Source: Phialocephala subalpina (Eukaryota > Ascomycota > Leotiomycetes > Helotiales > Mollisiaceae). Taken from it: 64,000 nt of DNA. Below are positions 32,496-44,096 of the stretch, one piece after another. A program made the position numbers and the translations under genes. The DNA lies in the NCBI GenBank assembly GCA_900073065.1, contig FJOG01000028.1, forward strand, positions 684,188 through 748,187, in the 5' to 3' direction. The notes beneath the pieces are model-generated. The model saw only the letters and a list, made by a program, of their open reading frames with translations. It searched no databases and was not told the origin of the DNA. How positions within the stretch are numbered: the stretch's first letter is position 1; the number at the start of each line of letters is the position of its first letter.

Positions 32496-35400
32496 ATGTC
32501 GTCAAATTGGCCCCAAGAGGGTCAGCCTCAAGGTGGAGGTAACACTGGCCAGCAGCCTTCGGCACCACCACCAGTACGAAAGCATACGTTGAATCGGCCT
32601 CCAACCTGCATCAAATGTGGTGCAGAACATTTTCTGGTCGACTGCCCACAGAACGGAGGAGGAGGAAACCCGGCGTAAGTCTCCCCTCACCTTACCCTTT
32701 GGTTTGATTCTGTTTATTGTCTTTTGCGCACACTGCCCACAGAAGGAAGTCCAGGCTGAGGAGCTCACCTTTGACCCAGCGGTCTTGGGGCAATACATGG
32801 GCCTCTGCTAGCTACACAGCGAGTGAAGGAATTAATATTTCATGCACCATCAAGGTTCAACAACACACTTTAATAGCGTCATCTTCCACTCCCCAGCAAT
32901 TTGAATTTGCGTTGCAAACATTGACTTTCAGGCGTCCAAGACCTCATAATAACAGAAACAGTGCATTTCCATCAGCACCACCTCCTTATCAGCAGCCCCC
33001 GGTTCCAGGTCCAGCACCTCAATCTTTCCCACCACAAGGTGGCCCGGTTCAGTATCCACAATATCCTCCAAACCAGCAATATGGCCCTCCGGCAACACCG
33101 TATTCATCATACCCGCCGCCGCAACAACCTTACACTGCACCGTACACGGCTCCTTACACAGCTCCACCGCCAAATCAGCAGTACCCTCGACCGAATTTAC
33201 AGCCACCCACCTACAATCAATATAATCAAAGCAATGGTCCACCACAAGGCCCTCCGCAATATGGCGGTCCTGTCTACCAACCTCCCCCGCCTCAGTACAA
33301 TAACACTCGCACCCCTGCACCATATCGGGCGCCGGTGAACCCTCGTTATCCACCCACCCCAGGGTATCGTCACGATCATCAACCTGCTGGTACACCTGCA
33401 TATTATGGTCCTACATCTTCTCAACCACAACCGTCCCCCCAGCAGTGGAACACACCGTCAACCTCGCAATCTCTCTACCCAAAACCCCAGCGGAGTAACT
33501 CGGGCTTCAAGCGAGAGTTCTCAGGTACACCTAGTCACCACTCTCAACAGCAGTATCAGCCAGTCCGATCGCAATCTCAGCAGATGGATCACCTTCCTGA
33601 CGCTCCTCACATGACCCCGCAGACTCCATCCTCGAACTCAAGTAGAGCCCAACCGGCCCCGCACCAAAGTTCGCAGAATTCTCCCGCCAAGCAACAAACC
33701 GGTTCAATTCCTTCTACTCCGGCAAGTCAATCAAACAACAGAAGAGCTTCTGTGGCTCCAAGCACTGTTGGACCCGCAAATCCCGAACAAGTTGCACCTG
33801 CGGTAAAGAATGAATCAGAGCCAGAGATCCAGCCTGAACAAGAAACGGAGGAGGGCGAGGTTCAAGAAGGTGACGAGTCTGACGACGAGGAGGAGCGCTT
33901 CAACTGGGAACTGGACGTGATGTTTAGAGAACCGCTGAAGCTTGAGACAGTGGCACTGGCTCAGCCTTTGTCAGCGGGATTTGAATCCACGCCGGTCCCT
34001 CTCGTCCAAGCATGGTCGACGACTGTCCCTTCAATCTCGCGATATGCAAGAAAAGACAATCTCAAGGAGTTTATCCGAAGCGTCCGGTCTGCACCACAAT
34101 GGAGCTATCTTCAGGAGGACCCAGCTTTCGCAGAGATCACTGATGGGGGTGATCCGATTCCCTTGAGTGAACTCGCTGCTTGGATGGATATTCATCACGG
34201 TAGAACCATCGCTGTTGCACAAGTTGAGGGTGAGCCTACCTCTAGAAAGCGAGCTAGGCTCGAAGGTGAAAACTCGGAGCAGGGTGATGAACAAGAGAAC
34301 GTTGATCAGCAAATTGCTCTCGAGGTCGCCACTGAGGAGCAGGGTGAAGAGCCACCAAGCAAGCGCCAGAAGAACGAAGAGACTGATGAGCTTGACGAGA
34401 TCATGCGTTCACCTGGTGGTAGAACTCCTACCTATCTCATCAGTAATAGGGGCGGTACACCTTGCCTTGCTACTACTGATGACGCGTGGGCCCCACGACC
34501 TGGAGAGTGTGCTACTTCTCCTGGAGATCCTACTGAAAATCTGCTTGCTTCCCTGGGTGTCACAGGTGATGCAAAGCCTGTCGCTCAAGAGTCTCTTCCA
34601 CCATATATGCCAAAGGAGGAGCAAGACCGGTCGGCGCACTCCTCTCAAACGCAAACTCCAGTTGTCACTCAACAAGCCACTCAAGGACCCCCTGCAAATG
34701 CTTCGGGCTCAGGAGCATACAATACCACCCAGAATAATGGCCCTCCTATGGCCTCTGGTCCGCCCAACAACCAACAGTATGGTCCGCCTGCGAATGGGCA
34801 ATATGGAGGTGGAAATATGCCAAATCCAATCTATGGTCAAGGCCCGGCTACCAATAATTCTCAGGGTCCCCCTCAATATGGTCCGCCAGTAAACACTCCT
34901 CAAGGCCCTCCTCAGTATGGCGCACCGACGGGCAATCCTCAAGGACCTCCTCAATATGGACCTCCCATTAACGCTCCTTATGGAAATGGCCCCCCTCAGA
35001 ATATGACTGGTCCCCCACAATACGGCCCTCCCGTTAATGCTCCCTACGGCAGTGGTCCACCAAATAGCTATCCACAAGGCCCACCACAAGGACCGCCTCA
35101 AGGCCCGCCTCAATGGGGTCCGCAGCGAAATCCATCATTTAGCAGCGGCCCACAATACCCTGGCCCCCAACAGTATCCCCAATATGGACCACCGCAAAAC
35201 ACATCCTATACCAATGCTCCGTATGGACCGCCTGCCAATCAATATGGGAACGCGGCCCCTGTTCAGTATCCTCCAGGTCCTCCGCAGTACAGCCAGTCTC
35301 GCCAGCCACCTTACGGAGGTGGGCCTCCAGTGCAGGGTCAATATGGCCCAGTCACACAAAATAGTCCAACACAGTACGGACCTCCTCAGAACATGCCATA

Positions 35401-36109
35401 TGGCGCACCTTCTTACCCTCAACAACCTCAATATCAAAATGCCCCTCCTGCAGCTGGTTATGGAAACGCTCCTCCAAATAATGCTCAATACCCGAACATG
35501 CCTCCTAACCAGAACATGCCACCACAACATTACGTGCCTGCTAACCCGAACATGGCACCACAACAAAACATGCCTCCGAACCAGAATATACCACCGAACC
35601 AACAACAGTACGGCAACGTTCCTCCGCGTCAAGATTCTGGCTACGTTAGTGCTCGTGGTTCTTACAGCAGTGGTTCGGGACCAAACGGATTTGGCAATCA
35701 AGCTGGCCCTCAAAATCCAACCCAACCACCCCAAGGTCAGCCATGGCAGCCACCCCAACAAGGTCAGCCATTTTCGGAAGCCACAAATCTACAACCCGCC
35801 AGCTCTAGCGTCCAAGAGCCTGGACACCAACAGAATAAGGAAAACTCAGACAATAACCATGAAACCGGCAGCAATGAGACTGTTGATAGTAGTCCTGGCA
35901 CACCCCTTAGTCCAACGTCAGCTGAGATCCTGGGAAAATTGGTACGTAAGCCTAAAAAGACACCTTCTGGCGCAGAGAGAGCTTCGGTTCGGAAAGTCAA
36001 GAAGAGACCTCAGCCAGTCGTCGCAGAGGCCTACAGGTAAAGCACCCGCGTTTCATTGTTTTCGGAATCATCATGCTAACATTCTGTTTGTAAAAGTCGT
36101 CGATGGTGA
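32496..36109 (+). CDS. Pro/Gln/Tyr-rich protein with N-terminal zinc knuckle, function unknown
   Basis: Exons are 32496-32674, 32932-36036 and 36097-36109, giving 1098 residues. If the last intron (GTAAAG...TAAAAG) is retained, the protein ends at 36040 instead. Residues about 37-52 hold CIKCGAEHFLVDC, a C-x2-C-x3-H-x4-C zinc knuckle. Two long low-complexity regions flank one conserved-looking block: the first is rich in Pro, Tyr and Gln. The block (around FNWELDVMFREPLKLETVALAQPLS and FIRSVRSAPQWSYLQEDPAFAE) looks folded. The second low-complexity region repeats QGPPQYGPP-like units at least fifteen times, later NMPPNQNMPP units. Ends with a basic stretch (KLVRKPKKTPSG, VRKVKKRPQP). The composition is prion-like and suggests RNA binding or condensate formation, which is inference. 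Confidence 0.8.
34750..35640 (+). repeat. coding QGPPQYGPP / NMPPNQ repeats
   Basis: Degenerate in-frame repeats within the Pro/Gln/Tyr-rich gene. Units are 8-12 codons, with synonymous changes between units, so selection on the peptide pattern rather than recent duplication is likely. Confidence 0.8.
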
Positions 36110-36768
36110 ATGCGTATTGCCTGTTGCCCCTCGATTCCTTCCATTCGGCCTCTCCTTTCTTCACGCCACTCCCGGTCTTCCGAGGTGAACTGCACGTAGT
36201 GTGCAGACTAGCCCGATTTCACAAAAGCCTTTTGAGTCTCATGGTCTTGGGTTATCTGTGTGTTTTTTGTACAACTATGCAATCAGCGGTCCTTCGAATT
36301 TTGCGGAATGGCTTCTAGCTCATTCTGCATACGCTTTCGAGGGTGCTTTGGCTTCCGTGCTCTTCGGGCACACTTTGTGGTTATCTGTACATCTATTATT
36401 TGCTTCCTCTGCGATCGGATTTGCTGGCGGGATGGAGTAGACCAGACCGTCGGCGTTCCTACTGAGCGTTTCCTTGAATTTGTTCGGTCAGAACGCCGTA
36501 CACCTTCATGCATGCCAAGATAGTTGACTTTGATTGTTTGTTAGTCGGCGACCTCAGATAGTCACAAGCCAGGCTCCACTGCTAGCTGAGGGCTAATAGT
36601 CTAATGCCAAAAGCTTCTCTTTAGTGGCTTTGTGTTGTGTTATTGTGAATTGGTGACTAGATATTTTGATCGGTCCATTACTGTATATCTAAACGTCTCG
36701 TAGTTTGGACTTCATGACATTTATCTTTTAATGCGGAGCAGTCTCGCCATCTTTACTTATGACCTATA
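36110..36768. other. intergenic between convergent genes
   Basis: 3' regions only. No gene recognised. Confidence 0.6.
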
Positions 36769-39334
36769 TTATTTGACAAGTCTATCATTTTCGTCGTCCT
36801 CGCTGCTATCTTCAGCATCTGATGCCTCCTCGCTGGATTCATCCTCATCGGTCTCTTCTTCGCTTTCCTCTTCGCTCTCGTCTTCCTCCTTCTCGTCTTC
36901 TGCCAGCCAGTCATCAAGTGTTTTCTCCTTGGCAGATCCGCCACCAAAGCCATTAGTCGACGATGGCGATGTTCCAAGCCTCGAACTCGAATCTCTAACA
37001 GCACTATCTAGACGCTCGCCCGCCGGCACAAGCCTGCTCGGATCATATTCCGTCTTCGTTGTATCACCTTCTCGTAATGATGGATCAGGCTCCTTCCCAG
37101 CTTCTACCCAGTCTGGCAATGCCTCGTAGCCTCTCAATCCATGCAGGCCCCCCGTCTCACCAACAACGAGACTTGCTGATCCGAGCGTGAAGCCGGTTCG
37201 ACTTTCTGATGGACTTGGCGTGTGCGGGACGGGCTTTGGAGCGAGGAGCATCAGACTTGCTAATTGTGTAGAAGACGGCACCGCAAGTAGAGATTTGTAG
37301 AGTCGTGTGCGGTCTCGTAGGTCGTAGGATGTGTCGTATCGTGCTAAGAGGAGGATGTAGTTCCAGAGGGTGACGATTGGGTGATCTGGCTCTGCTTGAT
37401 GTAGTGGTGCGTAAGCAGATTCCGACTTCTCGTTGAATTCGGCGAAGCCTTCGTTGGCTATTGCTGGTGAGTAGTCGTGCGAAGGTGGTGGTGAGGTAGA
37501 TTTCATGGGTTCTGGTGGTGGTTCGCGATTGAGGTGATGGAGGTACACTTTCGCTGCTAGCAAGACGATTTGCAGTTTTGCTGGCTCGGCTTCATCTGCG
37601 AAGCCTTTGGCGAGGATACGAAGCACATCTGCGGCGATGTTGTTCTCGCCATCGATACCAGCGAATTCTCCCACAAGCCATATGATCGATGCTCGTGCTC
37701 GAGGGTTGGTAGCAGTATCAAGATTCTTTGCTAACCGGACGACGGTGTTGGTGTGTGATCCAGGATCCTGTTGGATCAGATGTCTGATGACAGTCAAAGA
37801 CTCAGCTACAAGATTGCCGTCCAAGCTGGTTATTTGCTTCAGCAGAAGCCGTAGACATCGAGCTGATGTTCTTGAGTCACTCTGCGCACATTTGCCAATG
37901 GCGCGAACCGACTCTCGGACAAGTTCTCTATCAGAACCTTGTGAGAAATGCTCGAGCTCATTCAAGATGAGGCTCTTCAGGTAAGCATCGCCGTGGGGAA
38001 AGATCAGGGCAAGTAGTTCTAATTTTAGTTCCCAGACTTGTGGTGGATCTGTAGCATGAACTAGGAAATAAGATGCGTATTTGACGAATGCTTCTGGCCT
38101 CGTGAGACAAACTGAAACGATGTTGTATAATGCGATGTGCTGAATGTCTTGTGGTCCTCGTAATAGTGCTATTAAGGGTCCGATTGAGGCGTTGATGTAT
38201 TCTTGTGAGCCGAGACTGATGTAACATCGAGTAACGGCTACTACGACTGCTGAGTTCCGGCTTTGAAGAAGAGGTTTAATGCTTTTAAGGAGAAGCTCGA
38301 GGTCGGGATCCAGGATTTGAATCATTTCTCCAGCATCTTCCTCCTCGTCCTCTTCCTTCTCGTCTCCGTAGAAATCCTTAGTACCATTACTCTTCTTGAT
38401 CTTCATCGTTCTTCGAGGAAAGCATTTCCTTGCATATATGGTCATGAGTCTCAAGGTCTCTAACTGGCTCCACTCATCCATGTCTACCAGCTTCTTGACC
38501 AGTCCACGATAATGCTTGTGAATGAGGTCTATCCTTTCGGGACATATTTCCATAAATGCTTTCACAGCTGCTCCAGCCACGTAGTATTGCTTGTCTCCCA
38601 ACAACGTCGACAAGTAGTCCAGCAACTGAGGAAGCGTATTCGGATCCAGCCTGTAGCATTTCGGTATTGCTAACGCAGCAGCTTTCCTGACATATGGACT
38701 CATGTCTCCCAATCCTTTCTTAATCGCCAAGGACACAATCTGACTGATGACCGGCACTCGTATCCCAGACATAGTCTTGAGTGCGAGGGCTCTGACTTGA
38801 GGGTTGCCATCGGATAGGGATTTCTGTATCGTGTTTATAGAGAGAAGGGCGAGGTCTGGTTCTTGTTCGGCATGGTTGAGGAGGTAGATGTAGACGAGCT
38901 TCTTGATCTCGATATTCGGCGAGGCAACGTTCTTGACGACTGAGGAGAAGAATGGTAGGCATGGTTGGGAACGGTACATCATCTGTTCCTGTTAGCATAA
39001 CTCCGCCATACACTGTGTATTCTCGACTTGGAAAAGGAGAGTTGTCGCGTGCTATAGGATCTGCTCGTGGCACAGTGCTGGACGTACAGAAATGACCTTC
39101 CTCAGCCCTTCCAAGACATCACGGTCATTCCGGCTATCAAGCAGCTTCTTGATCTGGGCTGCTGGCAACGTCTTCGTGGTGGTTCGTGAGCTTCGAGCTT
39201 GTGAAGCAGCATCGAGCGTTAGCTCTCTTGCTGCAGAGATGGTCAGCATTCAGTCTTTATGCAGATAGCCGCAGAGCTAATATACAATACATACCGCTCT
39301 CCAGCAAGCTGGATATCCTAGATATCGACTCCAT
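36769..39334 (-). CDS. APL6: AP-3 adaptor complex beta subunit
   Basis: Large subunit of AP-3, which sorts cargo from Golgi/endosome to the vacuole. Minus-strand exons are 39334-39295, 39230-39088 and 38982-36769, giving 798 residues. The N-terminal adaptin trunk is complete: RDVLEGLRKVIS, NVASPNIEIKKLVYIYLLNHAE, LSINTIQKSLSDGNPQVRALALKTM, SPYVRKAAALAIPKCY, DEWSQLETLRLMTIYARKCF, NSAVVVAVTRCY and RASIIWLVGEFAG. The C-terminal about 110 residues are hinge-like, with FGGGSAKEKTLDDWLAEDEK followed by a Glu/Asp/Ser run to the end. The acidic Ser-rich hinge identifies AP-3 beta rather than AP-1/2 beta. As in other fungi it has no ear domain. Confidence 0.93.
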
Positions 39335-39656
39335 GCGTGATCATGGATGTAGAGAGGTGTATCGCAGATGGAGCTTGGTAGTGGGGCTGGGTGTCTGTAA
39401 GCGATATATTTTGGCGTGAGGTTGCTTCTTCCTCTCAAAACCTTCCCCACAAGATGAAGATTCTCAACTGCAAAATTTCGGCCTTCAAGACAGGCGTTCT
39501 TTATTTGAGCATGACCGGCTTAGATTTGATACTTCATTAACACACAACACTAATTCTAGGCGCCCACAACAATTTCTCTACGAGTCGCGAATTCTACCCC
39601 TCCAGATCGCGTCATCGACAACCAGCAGCACTCAATATCCATACTGGACAGCGAGG
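39335..39656. promoter_or_regulatory. divergent promoter region, APL6 and the 267-aa unknown
   Basis: A 322-bp interval between outward-reading genes. No specific site identified. Confidence 0.4.
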
Positions 39657-40460
39657 ATGCCTTCACCACCTCTCGCTCTAACGCCGGCTCTTCCTTCCGA
39701 ACTCCTCACTTATGTCCTCGCTCATCAAGTCTACCCGACCAACCTAGTAATCTGCCAATCGCGCGATACCTTCCTAGCATCGCTGCTCTCCATAATCCCA
39801 CAACCCATCCAGCGCCAACCACCACCTCCACCCGACGACAATACAAACGCTTTCGTGCCGCCTATAACTGAAGAACCTGAAGAAGCTCTCCCTCCAGAAC
39901 CAGAACCAGAACCACCACAACATCCACTCCTCACACCCAGCCTCCATCAAATCGCCTCGTCCAGACACGTCAATGTAGTCTTCATACCCACCGTCTCCCA
40001 TCTGCGAGCTTACCTCACCGCATTCCCTCCTCCGAAAGAGAAGGATGAGAATGGTGGGCCGCCAGAGCTCAGGTTCGACAAGCCAGGCAAGAAAGTGCCG
40101 TTGTTGATTATGTACGGACTGGTGGATCTGCATAAGAATACGAGTGAGTGGAGCGCACAAGGGTTAGGGAACACTGTCGCGGGATTAGTGGAGGCTGGAT
40201 GGAGGGGCGAGAAGAAGGTGGTTGTTATTGAGGAGCGGAAGGTCGAGGATGATGGTGAAGAAATGGATATCGAGGGTGAGCAGCCGAAGCGAAACCCTAG
40301 ATGGAAGGTGTGGGAGGAAAGAGTCCCGATGTTGAATGGGAGTGTGAAACGGGCTGGATTTGAGAGTGAGGATTCTGCGTGGAGTGGGAGGACGATTGAG
40401 GTTGGGAGGATATTTGCTCGGTGGTTCAAGTTTAGGAAGGGAGATTGGGACATTGAGTGA
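39657..40460 (+). CDS. uncharacterised 267-aa protein, possibly RecA-like fold
   Basis: Single exon. It starts MPSPPLALTPALPSELLTYVLAHQ. The predicted strand-helix order resembles a degenerate RecA core: TNLVICQSRDTFLASLLSII (strand plus helix), a Pro/Glu-rich insert of about 40 residues, HQIASSRHVNVVFIPTVSHLRAYL, VPLLIMYGLVDLHKNTSEWSAQGLG (a Walker-B-like strand) and GRTIEVGRIFARWFKF near the C-terminus. No Walker A motif is visible. Small Rad51 paralogues and Elongator subunits of fungi have this kind of eroded RecA fold, but I cannot choose between them. The family name is therefore left open. Convergent with NUF2, 168 bp between stops. Confidence 0.75.
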   Translation: MPSPPLALTPALPSELLTYVLAHQVYPTNLVICQSRDTFLASLLSIIPQPIQRQPPPPPDDNTNAFVPPITEEPEEALPPEPEPEPPQHPLLTPSLHQIASSRHVNVVFIPTVSHLRAYLTAFPPPKEKDENGGPPELRFDKPGKKVPLLIMYGLVDLHKNTSEWSAQGLGNTVAGLVEAGWRGEKKVVVIEERKVEDDGEEMDIEGEQPKRNPRWKVWEERVPMLNGSVKRAGFESEDSAWSGRTIEVGRIFARWFKFRKGDWDIE

Positions 40461-40628
40461 GTTGCGGAATTCAACTGTCTTGAAATATGGCACAATGCTG
40501 GCATAAGGGTCTGGCATTACAAAGGTCATTATCATGCTATCTCAAACAGGTATACCCAACGCCATTTCCTCCCATCCCAATTGTACCCCGAGACGTCAAA
40601 CATAAACCATAAACACAAACCCATGGAC

Positions 40629-42118
40629 TCAAGCAGATTCAATGGATTGCTCCATCTCTGTGATGTACAGCTTGATGTGAGAGTCCATCTTCATGAACTC
40701 ATCATGAGCACTGTGAACCTCGTTCTCGATATTCTCCTTTAGATCCGCCATCTAGAACATATTAGCAAAATTTTGTCACTCATATGATGAAACAGCGTAC
40801 CTTCTTCTCCGTCTGTTCTATTCTCACTCTCCTCCTCTCCATCTCCTTGCCCTTCTCACCTCGCTCCTCGGTCAACTTTCGGTGTACCGCACGAAGCTCC
40901 TCCATCCTCTCCTTCGCACTCATCGCCTTCTCCTTGCTACCCTCCCGAAGCTTCTCTGTTCTCTCGAGCCATTTCGAAAGTTGTCTTTGCAGCAGACCTT
41001 CCGTTCTCTCGACTTCTCGCACGTTGTTCCCCCGCTCTCCGAGCGCATCTCGTTGCTTGGCGATTCGGACATTCTCTTCCTCCTCCTTAGCCAATTCCGC
41101 CGAGATCTCCTCCAACAACTTTATACATGACGCGACATCAGACGATACAACCGAGAATGTATCCGTTGATGTTTGCAGACCTCTAGCTCGTCGATCAAGG
41201 GTATCGATTTGTGCTTTCTCAGCATTCAATGCATTGCTCAACTCCGTCAGCGATGCTTGCAGTGCAGCTGGTGATTGCAGAACATATGGTCGTAGCTTAG
41301 CACTCTCCTGTCGCAGGGTAAGGGTCTGAGCAGTCTTGTCCTCCAGGATTGTGGTCATCTCGCTCTTCTTCGTCTTGACGTTCTCGAATCGGCGCGTAAC
41401 CTTCTCTTGACTCTGTCGTAGATCCAGAAGTCGTCTCTTCAGCTCCTCGTTCCTCTTAACTTTCTCTGCGACGTGTGCCTCCATCGCTTTCCGGTTTCGC
41501 TTCATCTCCTCCAGTCGTGCTTCCATTTCCTGGTTCTCCATGTATAATTGCTCGATTCGGACCTTCGTCGTCTCGGCCTTGTTGAAATGCTCATCGATGA
41601 CTGCAGTCTGACTTTCTCGGAATCGAACGAAGTTTATAATGTATGAGAAGATCTTGACCAGGCGATCGTGTGTAGGCTTGTAGAGATCCTGGAACGAGAA
41701 ATCCGTGATGCCGCACTCGATCAGCAATTTCCTCAGACTGACATAGAAACCCATGAGATTTCGCGTTTCCAAAGGTATGATTTCCATCCATTCTCCGCAG
41801 ATGTCCTCCGCCGCTGCGCGCATCGCAGGATCAACAGTTTCTCGAGTCGCGTTCATAAGGAGTTCCGCGAACCATTCGAAGATCATTTGGATTTGCAATG
41901 GATTCGGCTTCTGGAGATCTGCGACTGTGAACGGGACACCAATATCGCTGATACATCCCACAATCTCCTTGTCCGGCTGGAACAATCAGTATGCGCTCTA
42001 CAATAGAAAATGGGAAACTTACCAGGCGCATGAATGCATCGCTGTCGTCTTCCTTCTTTTTTGTGCGGTTTTGTTGCTGTGAATTTGGGACCATGCTCAT
42101 TCGCGGATTGTAAGACAT
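40629..42118 (-). CDS. NUF2: kinetochore protein Nuf2
   Basis: Subunit of the Ndc80 complex that binds microtubules at the outer kinetochore. Minus-strand exons are 42118-42023, 41976-40801 and 40751-40629, giving 464 residues. N-terminal calponin-homology region: [70 protein letters not shown]. From about residue 165 to the end it is continuous coiled coil (for example [20 protein letters not shown] and [18 protein letters not shown]), finishing EMEQSIESA. Length and layout fit Nuf2 of filamentous fungi. Neighbouring genes suggest no functional cluster. Confidence 0.95.
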
Positions 42119-44096
42119 TTTGCTGTTTGTTCTTCCAAGTTTGGAGAAATGGTGGAGTTTGAAAGTTCGTTGTCGCAAGACGATGTAAACAAGCGGTTGC
42201 TAGAAGTCAACAACGCGATGTCCAGCGGCTGGCGCCTCAAGCGAGCAAGCGCAGTTTTGCCACCCAGATCAACCGCATCAGATGAAAATCACAACACTTC
42301 GAAATAGTACTCCATTACTCAGATTTCTTTTGGTGTTGAACTTTTCATTCTTTACAAAAATGATTGAAGTATCCATTCAATTGGCATTATTGGTCACCTG
42401 GACGTTTCAAGTCCATACTCATCACGTGATATTGACACCATTTTTATCTCATTCATACATGGATTTTGGGGTCGAGTACGACCATATATAATATGAACAG
42501 TCTCATGTGAACAATACTTCTGAATAAGTATATTTGTCTTGCAGGAAATGTGGCGCATCAGCTAATATCTCACTTAGGGTCCCATGCCACCTTGTAAGAA
42601 GACAGGGCAACTATGTCATTTCTGTGATACTTGAAGCCCAAGATTCAGAGAGAGACCGAGCTGCAATCAGATGATACTTTGTGTTCCTCAGCTTCAGAGA
42701 TAAGCCATACGAACGGGTGGTGAAATTCAAAAGTGTCTAGAGTAATGAACACTGTTTACCTTTTGCTCTCCTTTCGGTGTACCGGGTCGAGTACTGTCTT
42801 TGAAATATTGAAACCTTATCTTATCAACAATCTCATCAGACTCTTTTGTGAGAGTTGAAGGTTGGTCATCTGTCTAATGATCTGATCCATATGCAACAAT
42901 GTGTCTCTTCGTCGCCCGTACAACTGCTCGCTTCGCCCAGCTTGCCTCGCTTCCTCGAAAACATCAAGCGTCGCATTTCCTGGAAACGGCAACTCGCATC
43001 ACGAAAAGCTTCAATATCGAGCATGATTTCAAAGGCCGCTTACATACATGTGACGCCCTGTCGACCTCGGGGCAAACGTTGCATTTCATTCCCAGCCAGG
43101 CCACAAGCTGACCATACAATATTTGTCAACAGCGCCCCAGAACAGGCCATTACAACGCCACCTATTCTCCCCGCATCAAGATCCACACGCATGCAGGGTT
43201 TACCTGAGCGATTCGCGATGAGATGTAACCGCGTCATCCACAACAAACGCGCCTGCTGCCCTTCTTGGATTATCCCTCCAGGTTCTTCACACCATTCTAC
43301 GCCACGGGCAATGCAACGCGATGCTTCGGGTCATTTAGCCCCAGGTGTGGATACGAGGTAGGCTCAACCTCATCGATAGGAGATTCTCAGACTGACAGCT
43401 CTGTACCTGACAGCTTTGATGCTAGGCTGCTGTTTGGTGATGACTGTAGCGCGTGCCATATGTCTGCCAGTCTTCTCAGCACGGGCCATGATATTGTACC
43501 CACCTACGATGATTCCATATCAGATCCCGAAATCTGGGTGGCGATCTGTCTGAACTTTGAGGTGCTGCTTCTGGAAAACTCAATTTCAACTACCATGCAC
43601 GAAGACCCCCAAACTTCAAATCGAACCTCTCACCCGGACTTCCGACGGACGTCATGTATAATCCTCAGAATGACCCCTTATTCGGCGGGGAAGGAAGTGA
43701 GTTATTAATGATGAGGTCACGCTCAACTGGTTTGGACGTGGGGGGCTCTTTTCACTACTCGCATCAAGCCCGCCTTTGCTGACTGCGGGGCAAAAGGTTG
43801 CAAACCTTTCTCCATTTCAGGTACATCGAGGCCATCTGGCCCTATTTATGGCGCCTTTTCAGTTGATTCCACAGACTAGTCCCAGACGAACGATCCAAGT
43901 TCAAAATGAGGCGCGAGCTGGCCTCAGGATTTTACATCGGCTGTTGTAGGAACGTCGGGCGACCGCCACTATATTACTTGGTGCCTTTCCTCAGCTTTCT
44001 TTCCTCATACAATACTACAAAGTATACATACCCCACTCCAAGCTTCGTTCTTTCCGTTTCGAGAGATCCAGCGATTCTATCATTTGGGCTTTCATC
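42119..44096. other. 2-kb intergenic stretch upstream of EGT1 and NUF2
   Basis: No gene is recognised. The best open frames are plus-strand 42855-43361 and 43265-43708, which overlap and lack motifs. A 10-bp palindrome ATCACGTGAT (42421-42430), a CACGTG bHLH-type site, lies about 300 bp upstream of NUF2. CCTATTTATGG near 43841 is TATA-like but about 255 bp before the EGT1 start codon, so a long leader would be implied. Confidence 0.45.

Noticed and set aside
34167..36188. Long overlapping plus-strand frames in the Pro/Gln/Tyr-rich gene
   Set aside because: They arise from repetitive composition. Only the main frame keeps the zinc knuckle and the folded block.
20061..42118. Functional cluster of chromosome-segregation genes (BUB3, Bqt4-like, NUF2)
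   Set aside because: They are separated by unrelated housekeeping genes and have separate promoters. Fungal genomes show such neighbours by chance.
42855..43708. Overlapping plus-strand frames upstream of EGT1
   Set aside because: No motif, no clear splice sites and no family resemblance. Not enough to call a gene.
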